DNA from: Physcousia sp015060555
Lineage (GTDB): Bacteria > Bacteroidota > Bacteroidia > Bacteroidales > Bacteroidaceae
DNA length: 64,000 nt
NCBI GenBank assembly: GCA_015060555.1
Contig: SUYG01000013.1
Span: forward strand, 1 to 64,000
Reading direction: 5' to 3'
How positions within the stretch are numbered: the first letter of the stretch is position 1; every line of letters begins with the position of its first letter. The notes below the pieces were generated by a model. It was not told the DNA's origin. It did no database searches and saw nothing but the letters and a program-made list of their open reading frames with translations. The position numbers and the translations under genes are program-made. This document shows, piece after piece, positions 50,010 through 59,100 of this stretch.

Positions 50010-52681
50010 CGTACGAGAACCTTTTTGCCGTTCACGATGTAGATGCCACGCGACACTGCCACCTGAGCGTTGGCATCGCGCTGGACATAAAGGTGCCGGA
50101 TGAGTCGGCCGTCGGCAGCAAAGATCTGCACATCCTGGCCTTCGCCCGCAGCTGTGATGCCGATAACGCCCTTGCCGCCCCTCACCTGAATGTCAGCATG
50201 AGCGACAGCCTTGGGCTTGCTGATGCCAACGGTCTCACCTTGAGCCTGTGCGAAACGGCTGACTTCGTCGGCCGTAAGGAAGAGCCATCGCTGTGTCGTG
50301 GAGGCATCGGCGTGGTTGAAACTGGCACTTGAAGCGCCCGTTGCAGTGGCATTCAAAGCGTTGTGTCCATTGGCCGTGACAGCCCAGAAGGAAGTGCCCG
50401 CGAATGTGAAGTCTTCATAGGTTGTCTTGTTACGTGAACCCAGCAACTGGAAACTGGCGTTCGATGCCGAAGTGGCAGCAGTGGCGGAACCAGAACTCAT
50501 GGAGAGATACTTGCCCGTGGCAACGTTAACGAAAGTGTAGTAGCAGGTGGCAGGGTTGAACTTGATGTACCAGGCACAGGAGTCGTTGGCAAAGGCCTCG
50601 TCGGCTTTCATCTCCTCGAAACGGATGTTCGTGGCATTCTTCTGGCGCAGATAGGATGTGGCCAGACCGCGTGTTGTAGCCTCGTTCTTGATATAGTACT
50701 TGGTTTCATCATCCTGAGCGAAGGAGTATCCCGGCGTGAGGAAGGCCTGTCCGGAATGCGTGATGCCATCTTCTGATAAGGCTTCCACAAGCAAGGCATT
50801 GGCACGGTAGAGAATCGGACTCCCAGAGTCCTCACCGGCACCATTGATACCATAGGGCCACATGTGCTGGTTGTCACCATGGAGCTTGGCCGAAGGATTA
50901 TTATCCAAGAACTGAATGACACGATCCACACGAGGTCCGAGCCAGTCGCCACGGTCTCCGTTGGAGCGATAGATGGAATTCGTCCAGTCGGTGTAGGGCA
51001 CCATCCCTAAGCCATGAGCGCCTTCGTGGAGGATGGTTCCTGTTCGCTGACAACCTTCATTCTGACTCACGCTCATGTAGCCTCCATAGCTGCATTCAGC
51101 AGTCCCCGAACCAGCACCGGCACCATACTTATAATGCGCACTGAGGAAGAAATCCTGGATGCCACCGATGTTGTTCCACATCCAAACCGCATCCTCGCAG
51201 GCAGCATAAATACGCTTATTGGTCGCTTCATCGCCCTCGTTGCCATAGCTGAAACGAACGTTTCCCAACGGGCGTGTCGGCACCTTCAATACATCGCCGT
51301 AAGAGAGCTGATAGCCTGAGGATATGGCGTAAGCGCGAACATAATAGACAGTGGCAGGGTCGAGTTCCTGCATTGCATAGATGTCGCCGTTGTTGTCATA
51401 GACGGTGGTGGAACGGTTGTCGAAGATAGTGGGGTAGGGCTCCTCGCTCCAGCAGAAGCCTTTCTCCTTGGCGGTAGTGCCTGAGAAAGAAGCACGTCCG
51501 AATATCTCGGTAGCGCCCTGAATAGCACTTAATGTCTTGACGGTCAAGGGCGTTCCTGTAGCATTCTGAATGCGGTTGTAGAGCACGGCATTGTCCAGCC
51601 CTTCCTTGGCAGCCGACATTTCATCGGGCGTTGCGTTCTCATTGTCGCGGATGCTCACAGCCAACGTGATAGCTTCCTGCAGTTCGGCTTTTCCTTTAGT
51701 AGCAGATTCCTTGTTCAGCTGAGTATTAGCCGTTGTAATAGAGCTGTTTAGAGCCTTCCAAGCTTTATTGCTGGCGTCGGCTTCGTCATATTGCAGCTGA
51801 AGACGATTCATAATCAGATAGACATTCTCGTCGGATTCCAGTTTCAGGAGTTCTACAGCATCGTCATAAGCATCCTGCAGTGAGGCACGATAGACAGCTG
51901 CCATATCCCTGGTTAGCAACGACTTAGATTTAGTCACCAAAGTCTTCAAGGACTTCAGTGCATCCAAATTATCCTTTGCAATGCCGTGTCTTTCAGCGAG
52001 TTCGAAGGCATATCCTTGCAGCGTTTCTGCAGGCGTTGTCTCTGTAGCTTCCTTGGCAGCTGCAATAGCGTTTTCCAGGTTGAATCTGATGGTAGGCTGT
52101 AAGCCGGCATAGGATGCTTTCTCTGAAGTCGCAATGGTTGCCTCAGCGTTCGTCACAGCCGTCTGCAGCAGCGTGAGATCAGGACTCACGTAAGTCAGAC
52201 GGAAGTTGTCAACACAGATCCAGTTGCCGCTGGCATTGACAGCCTTGAAGCCAATCTTGACATCTGTACCAGGCGTTGAGAACGACACAGAATAATTTGC
52301 AGCGGCTTTGACCGTGGTATTTGTGCTTCCAGCAAAGACGCTGGCGCCCGTCTGATCGTCGGAGCTGCTTTGCTGGATGTTCTGTGCTGCGGCCGTGAGC
52401 ACGTAGTGACCTGCGGGCAGATTGCTCAGCGTCTGCTGTACGGAAGCTGAGCCTACAGTGCCGCTTGAAGTCCATTTCTCCAAGAAAAATTTTCCTGCAA
52501 CCAGTGAAAAATTGCCATTATTTGCACGGTTCAGATTCGTGATTGTCCAACCATCTGAGCCGAACTCAAAACTCGGGTTCAAAATGAAAGTCGTCACATC
52601 AGTTTCATCAGCGCGAACGTCATTCAATAAACCGTTCATGCTCAATGCCAATAAAACGGTGAAGAAGTAAGATTTTCTCAT
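50006..52681 (-). CDS. Secreted zinc metalloprotease with carbohydrate-binding-like domains and type IX secretion tail
   Basis: An 891-aa exported multidomain protein: signal peptide (1-24); beta-sandwich, carbohydrate-binding-like domain (30-165); helical FIVAR-like region (170-370); fibronectin-III-like domain (380-470); catalytic domain (475-650) with zinc motif HEGAHGLGMVPY, His552-Glu553-His556; beta-trefoil/ricin-like domain (660-800); and a C-terminal sorting domain (825-891) with IFAADGRLIRHLYV and GIYIVNGKKVLVR, typical of type IX secretion cargo. It is probably surface-anchored or released and acts on a glycoprotein or other host or food protein. The peptidase family is not certain; the HExxHGLGM form is unusual. 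Confidence 0.88.
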   Translation of the reverse strand: MRKSYFFTVLLALSMNGLLNDVRADETDVTTFILNPSFEFGSDGWTITNLNRANNGNFSLVAGKFFLEKWTSSGTVGSASVQQTLSNLPAGHYVLTAAAQNIQQSSSDDQTGASVFAGSTNTTVKAAANYSVSFSTPGTDVKIGFKAVNASGNWICVDNFRLTYVSPDLTLLQTAVTNAEATIATSEKASYAGLQPTIRFNLENAIAAAKEATETTPAETLQGYAFELAERHGIAKDNLDALKSLKTLVTKSKSLLTRDMAAVYRASLQDAYDDAVELLKLESDENVYLIMNRLQLQYDEADASNKAWKALNSSITTANTQLNKESATKGKAELQEAITLAVSIRDNENATPDEMSAAKEGLDNAVLYNRIQNATGTPLTVKTLSAIQGATEIFGRASFSGTTAKEKGFCWSEEPYPTIFDNRSTTVYDNNGDIYAMQELDPATVYYVRAYAISSGYQLSYGDVLKVPTRPLGNVRFSYGNEGDEATNKRIYAACEDAVWMWNNIGGIQDFFLSAHYKYGAGAGSGTAECSYGGYMSVSQNEGCQRTGTILHEGAHGLGMVPYTDWTNSIYRSNGDRGDWLGPRVDRVIQFLDNNPSAKLHGDNQHMWPYGINGAGEDSGSPILYRANALLVEALSEDGITHSGQAFLTPGYSFAQDDETKYYIKNEATTRGLATSYLRQKNATNIRFEEMKADEAFANDSCAWYIKFNPATCYYTFVNVATGKYLSMSSGSATAATSASNASFQLLGSRNKTTYEDFTFAGTSFWAVTANGHNALNATATGASSASFNHADASTTQRWLFLTADEVSRFAQAQGETVGISKPKAVAHADIQVRGGKGVIGITAAGEGQDVQIFAADGRLIRHLYVQRDANAQVAVSRGIYIVNGKKVLVR

Positions 52682-52712
52682 ATCATTTACTTAGTTAGCT
52701 ATTTCTTTGCGG

Positions 52713-52743
52713 CAAAAGTACGCCTTTTAATTGACCCAGCCAA
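52713..52743 (-). promoter_or_regulatory. Promoter for the metalloprotease gene
   Basis: Minus strand TTG (52743-52741), 20-bp spacer, TACTTTTG (52720-52713), 32 bp upstream of the start codon. The rest of 52744-52956 is AT-rich and shows no gene. Confidence 0.6.
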
Positions 52744-52956
52744 TTTTTCTGAAAGAAAAACTTCAAAATTCACCAAAATCCATCAGATAGGCTGGTTGAA
52801 TGGTTGCTACCTCTTTATTATCTCGTATCTCCTATTAAACATAACAATGGTTAGCTTAAAAGGAATGCATTATAAGAAAAAGGTCTTTTGCTTGTTTCTT
52901 ATATGGTTGAAGGTTACAGTTGTTTGGGCATGAATGCCTGTTCATGTGGTTGCTTT

Positions 52957-53016
52957 GGTTAGCAAAAAATGGTAAAGTTTTCAAAAGGTTAGCCCAAAAT
53001 GGTAAACTTCGCAAAA
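52957..53016. repeat. Tandem 30-bp duplication at the 3' end of the pcrA-like gene
   Basis: Units 52957-52986 and 52987-53016 match at about 24 of 30 positions. The second holds the last codons and stop of the helicase gene; the first lies directly after the stop. Confidence 0.7.
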
Positions 53017-55364
53017 CGAAGGAGCAACTGCTTGTTTCCGACATTGTCGAATGCTACAGTGGCTTTGGCATCAATGCCAGTTCCAGAGAGCGCAGTAATG
53101 GTGCCTTGACCAAAGCGTATATGTTCAATGCGTGTTCCCACCTGAAGTGTTCCGGCAGCTGTCTGTGTCTGTGAGACAACTTGTTCTTGTGCTGCCGCAG
53201 GACGAGCGCCTACGAAAGACGTTCTGGCGCTGCTGAATGATGTCCGTGAACTTGTTGATGAAGATGGTGAACTTGTTGATGAACCACGTGTGGTGCTGTT
53301 CGTTGAAGCGTAAGACGTTTTTGTTCGCTGTGGTTGCGACCATTCGTCGTCGAACGACAATCTGGCGAAGCTACGCGGACGTGGGGGCGCTGACGATTCA
53401 TTTTCTTGCTTCACGAAACGCGCGTCGATGTCGTTCAGGAAACTGCTGGGAACACAGAACTCGCTCTTGCCATAGCGATAACGGTTTTGTGCGTGTGTGA
53501 GAAAACAAAGTTCCTCGGCGCGTGTGATAGCCACGTAGAACAGGCGTCGTTCTTCTTCCATTTCGCGTGGCGACGAAGACGCCATCTGATTTGGGAACAG
53601 GTTCTCTTCCATTCCTACGATAAACACAGCCTTGAATTCCAAGCCCTTAGCGGCGTGGATTGTCATCAGTGACACCTTTTCCGTCTGATCATCATCGCTT
53701 TCGTCGAGGTCGCTGATTAGTGCCACTTCCTGCAGATAGTGCGTCATAAAGATGCGGTCACTCCCCTCTTCCTCTCCCCTATCATCAACAAATTGTTGTA
53801 TGCCGTCCATCAATTCCTGCAGGTTTTCTTGCCTTGAAATATCCTCTGGCTCGTGACCACTAAAGATGTCTTTCATGACGCCTGATTCTTGTGCAATACG
53901 CTTACCAAGGACAGCGGCATCATCTTGATTTACAACGCTTCTAAATCCTTCTATCAGTTGTACAAAAGCGTAAATCTTAGCCTCTGTACCACGATTCAGC
54001 CCCACGTTATATGCTGCAGGATTCGAGAGCACCTGCCACACGCTGATGCCTTGTTCCGAAGCCGCTGTGAGCACCTTCTGCACGGTCGTTTGTCCAATGC
54101 CGCGTACAGGATAGTTGATGACACGCTTGATAGCTTCCTCATCGTTGGGGTTCACCGCCAGCCTGAAGTAAGCAATCATGTCTTTAATCTCCTTACGTTG
54201 ATAGAACGAGAGGCCCCCATAGATGCGGTACGGAATATCCTGCTTGCGGAAGGCTTCTTCGAAGGTACGGCTCTGGGCATTGGTGCGATAAAGGATGGCG
54301 ATGTCATTCCATGGGATATGGTCGTAGTTGTTGAGGTTCAGCACCTTACGTGCAACGCCAGCAGCCTCTTCCAGGTCGCTGTAGAAACTGTAGATGTGGA
54401 TGGGATCACCCTTGCTCTTCTCCGAATAGACCTCCTTGTAGATTTGTCCTCGGTTGTGTTTGATGACGCTGTTGGCAGCGGCAACGATGTTCTGTGTTGA
54501 ACGGTAGTTGCGTTCCAGTTTGAAGAGCCGTGAACCTTGGTATAACTTTTGGAAGCTGAGGATGTTGTCGATGTTGGCTCCACGAAAGCTATAAATGCTC
54601 TGTGCATCGTCGCCGACCACGCAAACCTTCTGCTTGTGCTGTGTCAACTGCCACACGATGGCGTGTTGGGCGTAGTTCGTGTCCTGGTACTCATCCACGA
54701 GTACGAACTCGAAGCGGTCCTCGTATTTGGCAAGGATTTCAGGGTAATGTGCAAAGAGCAGATACGTATAAAGCAGGATGTCATCGAAGTCCAGGGCGTC
54801 AGCCTGTCGGCAGCGAGCCCAATAACGCCTGTAGATTTCTCCCGTAGCCGGAATCTTGCTGGCCTGGTCAGCTTTGTAGAGCTGCGGGTCGCTTTGGTAC
54901 TGTGCAGGCAGTATCAATCGGTTCTTGGCAGATGAGATATGGCTGAGGACGTTACCAGGCTTATACACTTTCTCGTCGAGCTGCATCTCACGCACAATTG
55001 TCTTGATGAGACTTTTGCTGTCGGCAGCGTCGTAGATGGTGAAATCCGAACTGAACTTGATGGCCTCATGCTCCACGCGCAGGATTCGTGCAAAGATGCT
55101 GTGGAATGTTCCCATCCACAGCCGCTGTGCCTGCTCGCCTCCCACCTGCTGTGCAATGCGCTGCTTCATCTCATCGGCAGCCTTGTTGGTGAAGGTCAGT
55201 GCAAGGATGCCCCATGGTGCCATCCCTTGGCTGAGCAGGTAGGCAATCTTATAGGTTAGCACACGCGTCTTTCCCGATCCCGCTCCTGCAATCACCAGCG
55301 ACGGTCCGTCGAGATATTCCACCGCCTCACGCTGGGCCGGATTCAGTTCATCAAGATTTATCAT
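52989..55364 (-). CDS. ATP-dependent DNA helicase PcrA/UvrD
   Basis: A 791-aa superfamily 1A 3'-5' helicase acting in nucleotide excision repair, mismatch repair and removal of RecA or stalled polymerases. Visible: LNPAQREAVEYLDGPSLVIA, Walker A AGAGSGKTRVLTYKI, LALTFTNKAADEMKQRI, Walker B VLVDEYQDTNYAQHAIV, VCVVGDDAQSIYSFRGANI, LMTIHAAKGLEFKAVFIVG and FYVAITRAEELCFLTHA. After a Ser/Thr/Arg-rich linker the C-terminus has the Tudor-like end typical of PcrA (GTRIEHIRFGQGTITALSG) that binds RNA polymerase. Starts 39 bp after the response-regulator stop. Confidence 0.96.
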   Translation of the reverse strand: MINLDELNPAQREAVEYLDGPSLVIAGAGSGKTRVLTYKIAYLLSQGMAPWGILALTFTNKAADEMKQRIAQQVGGEQAQRLWMGTFHSIFARILRVEHEAIKFSSDFTIYDAADSKSLIKTIVREMQLDEKVYKPGNVLSHISSAKNRLILPAQYQSDPQLYKADQASKIPATGEIYRRYWARCRQADALDFDDILLYTYLLFAHYPEILAKYEDRFEFVLVDEYQDTNYAQHAIVWQLTQHKQKVCVVGDDAQSIYSFRGANIDNILSFQKLYQGSRLFKLERNYRSTQNIVAAANSVIKHNRGQIYKEVYSEKSKGDPIHIYSFYSDLEEAAGVARKVLNLNNYDHIPWNDIAILYRTNAQSRTFEEAFRKQDIPYRIYGGLSFYQRKEIKDMIAYFRLAVNPNDEEAIKRVINYPVRGIGQTTVQKVLTAASEQGISVWQVLSNPAAYNVGLNRGTEAKIYAFVQLIEGFRSVVNQDDAAVLGKRIAQESGVMKDIFSGHEPEDISRQENLQELMDGIQQFVDDRGEEEGSDRIFMTHYLQEVALISDLDESDDDQTEKVSLMTIHAAKGLEFKAVFIVGMEENLFPNQMASSSPREMEEERRLFYVAITRAEELCFLTHAQNRYRYGKSEFCVPSSFLNDIDARFVKQENESSAPPRPRSFARLSFDDEWSQPQRTKTSYASTNSTTRGSSTSSPSSSTSSRTSFSSARTSFVGARPAAAQEQVVSQTQTAAGTLQVGTRIEHIRFGQGTITALSGTGIDAKATVAFDNVGNKQLLLRFAKFTILG

Positions 55365-55403
55365 ATATGACTATATATCGTTCAATACTCAACACCTACC
55401 CAC

Positions 55404-56126
55404 TTACTCATCATCTGCTTTCAGAGCGTCCAAATCGATGATACGCAGCTGCAGCGCTCTCACAACCAGACGTGTTGCGTTGACACCGCTGCGCTCGTTC
55501 TCTGGGAAGAGTCGGTTGACGAGATCCACCTGACGTTTCTCCAGGCTCTTGACGCCGAAGGGCATCCCTTTGAGGTTGGCTATCATGTCCTTGGTGTAGC
55601 CCAGGGCCAAATGCCGCAGGAAACGCTCGTCGTACTCGTCGATGTCAAAGTCGATGACGGCGTCAGTGCGGCGTGTCTCGTTGATCACGCTCTTCTTGAA
55701 GCGTGCCACAATCTTTTCCAGTATCGGTTCGTTGAAAACCAGGCGCTTGCCGCTCATCACCTGTCGCACATCGTTGCGTGTGAGCAGTTCGCCCGTCTTC
55801 AGGATGATGCCGTCGGCCCCTGCCGTCAGCACATCTACCCACAGGCGTTCGTTGAGAATCTCGCCGGTGAAGATCAACACCTTCACATCGGGATATCGAG
55901 TGTGCACCTGCCGGCAGATGTCCACGCCCACCGTTGTGGAACCGCCCAGTCCCAAATCCAGGAGCAACAGGTCTGGCAGCTGCTGCCGCATCAGCGACCA
56001 CAGCTCGCTCTCGTTCATGGCAGTCCCAAGGATTTCGGCTTCAGGGATATCCGATCGAAAGATTTCCTCAGTGCCCTTGAGCTCTAACTTCACGTCTTCT
56101 ACAATAATGACTTTAAACGGTTCCAT
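55404..56126 (-). CDS. Response regulator (receiver plus C-terminal HTH)
   Basis: A 240-aa two-component response regulator. Receiver domain (1-125): VIIVEDVKLEL (acidic pair), DLLLLDLGLGGSTTVGVDIC with the phosphorylatable Asp at about 57, LIFTGEI (Thr) and GIILKTGE (Lys). The C-terminal part (165-230) has a helical segment FLRHLALGYTKDMIANLKGM, NarL/LuxR-like in spacing, and RLVVRALQLRIIDLDAL. Its gene directly follows the large histidine kinase gene (46 bp), so this is the cognate pair. Target genes unknown. Confidence 0.9.
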   Translation of the reverse strand: MEPFKVIIVEDVKLELKGTEEIFRSDIPEAEILGTAMNESELWSLMRQQLPDLLLLDLGLGGSTTVGVDICRQVHTRYPDVKVLIFTGEILNERLWVDVLTAGADGIILKTGELLTRNDVRQVMSGKRLVFNEPILEKIVARFKKSVINETRRTDAVIDFDIDEYDERFLRHLALGYTKDMIANLKGMPFGVKSLEKRQVDLVNRLFPENERSGVNATRLVVRALQLRIIDLDALKADDE

Positions 56127-56172
56127 ATATTGTTAATATCAATTTACTATTTATAGAATTACAATTTATGTA

Positions 56173-59100
56173 CTATTTTATTTTTGGGCTACTTGTGTTG
56201 CTACTCCCCTCGCCCTTTGGAGTGGAGCCGGGTGTGGGGCTTACCACCAGTGGCAGTGTGAACCACAAAGCGTGCCCCTCGTCGAGTGCTTCGGCTGCGA
56301 TGCGACAGCCAGGATGTCCCAGGAACGTGTCATGTTCGCGTATAATCTGCTTGGCCACGAGGAGTGGGATGGCTTGTTCATGAGGCATAAACAGTTCCTG
56401 CAGCGCCTCTGGTGTGAGCGTCAGGAACGGGTTGCTGAGCGTGAAGCGTGCAAAGGAGCCGTCGATGGCTGCCGTCAGCTGCAGGGGCAGGTGTTCCAGC
56501 GTACCACTCCCCTGCCCTTTCGTCAAGGAGATTTCAGCTTCCAGGAGCATCTCTATCAGCATCTGCAGCAGGTCGGGGTCGCCTCGGAACTGATTTGTTC
56601 CCAGACGGTTGTCTATTTCCAACATTGTGTCCACCTGTGCCTTTCGGGCTATGACCTGGCAGCGTTGGGGCAGTGCTGCCATGAAATCCTCGGGGGCAAT
56701 GTTGCGACGACGGAAGTTGAGTGCTTCCGACTGGCGTACAGCCTGCTCGCTCAAGAGCGAATGAACCTCCTTGTAGTAATCCACCGTCTCGCTGAGCGTG
56801 TCCAGCAGCGAGGGTGTTGCCGTCGTATCGTCAGACAGGCGTACTGCCAGCTGCTGAATGCGGCCCGGATAGTACATCGTCTCATGCTTGATGGTGGAGA
56901 GACAGTTGTCGATAATCTGGTTCTGCACATGCAGGCGTTCCTCCTCGTAGAGGCGCCTGTTGTGCTCATCCTCAGCCAGTTCGATGTCCGCCTCGCGTTG
57001 CAGGCGTTCAGCCTCCTTGACTTGTTGCAGTTGTTGTAGCTGCTGTTCGTTGAGGTTCTTCATTGCCTTACGGAACTTCGTGCGAGGTCGCAGCCACAGG
57101 AAATAGAACGACAGCAGGCTCGTCAGAATCAACATCACCAGCATCACCAGTCCAATGCGGTCCCGTTCATGATCGCGGTCGGACTGTTCGCAGAAGGCTT
57201 CGAGCGTCGGGTCTTGGTTCGTCAGTTTATAGAGTCTGGTGTAGGTGCGATTGTTGAAGCGGTACAGCGGCCAGTCGTGCAGTGCCAGTGCTGCTACTGC
57301 GATTTCATTGCGCAGTCCCAGCAGCAGCGAGTAGTCCATCGGTTCCTGGCGTTGCCACCAGAGAATCTCCAACGGCTCCAGTCCCGTATCGGACAGCGAC
57401 AGACGCTCGTGTGTGTTGCGATGGTGTGTTACGTGGTTGCGGCTGATGACCTTGAAAGCGCTGTCTGCGTAGGCGATAGCGTCAGCATAGCGACCGCTCA
57501 CATTACATTCATAGACGGAGTCTGCGAGGGCATAGACCTGTGACGTCTGGCGCGAGTTGTCGTGCGCAGCCTTCGTCTGTGCCGCCATGTTCTCGGGCAG
57601 CGACCACAGGAGCAAAACCATGAGCACTGCTTCCACCACTCGCGGCAGTCGGAACCAGAATCGGCTCCCCTCTCCTATGCTGCTGTCGATGCCCATCTGG
57701 CATACGCGGAACAGCGGATTCGTCTTGCGGTATTTCTCTATGATGCCCTTGCAGTTCATCAGCCCGAATCCGAATCCCTTCTCGCTCTTCTCTTCTTCGC
57801 CAATCTTGGAGGCATCATAAACCTTGTGTGTCAGAATGAGTTCGATGTCCTCTTCCGTGAGGCCTACGCCCGTGTCCTGCACGGAGAGTTCCACGAAGGC
57901 AGCGCCGTCCTCCTCGTCGGCCATTGCGCTGATGCTGACGGTGCCGCCCTCGGGCGTGAACTTGCGTGCGTTGTCCGCCAGCGTGTTCAGCATGAACAGC
58001 GTCAGAGCGCGATCGGCCTTGACGCAGAGTTCCGTGGGTTCTATGCAGAGTTCCAGCCCTTTCTGCTCATAGGCAAAATGGCTCTTTGAGAGGCTGTCGA
58101 AGAGCGGCTGCAGGGAGAACGACGAGATGTGCAAGCTCAGCTGCCCCTGCTCCATCTGAATCCAGTCTGTCAGCAAGTCGTTGTAGCGGGTGATCTGGTC
58201 TGTGAGCTCTCCGATATATGTCAGTGAGGCTGTGTCGGGTGTGGCGTGTTTCTTCATGCGCTGCACCTCATGGATAATGCGGTCGAGGAAGGGGACAATG
58301 CCCATCACCAACTGCAGTTTGGCACGTTTTTCCACATTCAGACGTTTGTCGCGCAACAGGCGTAGCTCCGTGGCAGCCTGCTGTTCCTGCAGCGTCTCCT
58401 GCGCCTCCATCTGTTGCTGCTGCAGGGCGTCGGCCGTCGTCTGTATCTCATGCAGCCGTTGCTGCAGCTGGCGTTCGTCTGAGACACGACGGCGGCGCCA
58501 TGTGCGAGCCAGGAGATAGACCAGCAGACATGTGAAAACTGCCATCGTCACGATGATGATGAGCATCAGCCGCTGACGGTCGCTGCGTATTTTCAGCTGT
58601 TCCACGCGGCTCTCCAGTTCAGCATCCTCGCGCGTGTCTGCCAGCAAGTCCAGATAGGCGTTGCGGTTGAAGTCGCTTTCGGCCTTCATGTCGAGGGCGC
58701 TGTAGGCCACGGACATCTGTTCGCGGATGTTGGCAATCCACATCGGCACCGTCTTCTGATGGGTGTTCATCTGCCAGTCCACGCACTCCAGTGCGCAGTC
58801 GAAATAGCTGATGGCCTCAGGATAGTTGCCTGCGGCAAAAGACAGCTCCCCCAGCGTGCGCAGGGCATTGGCCTTTTGGTACAGGTCGTCGTAGCTCACG
58901 AAAGTCGTCAATGCCGCCTCTGCCATCTGCATCGCAGGGTTCTCCGTGCCGAAACTCGTCTCCAGCACGTGCACAACCTCGGGCTGTCGTTTCCTGACAA
59001 TCTCCAGGCGTGCAGAGTCCGCGAAGAGCGTGGCCAGCGATTGCTCGGCGTTGGCCTCGAAGAAGAGGTAGCCGTCGCGACGCGACACCCAGAAGCACTG

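Noticed and set aside
52856..53044. Small minus-strand frame (62 codons) after the helicase gene
   Set aside because: Overlaps the helicase 3' end and arises from the tandem 30-bp duplication; no start signal or homology visible.
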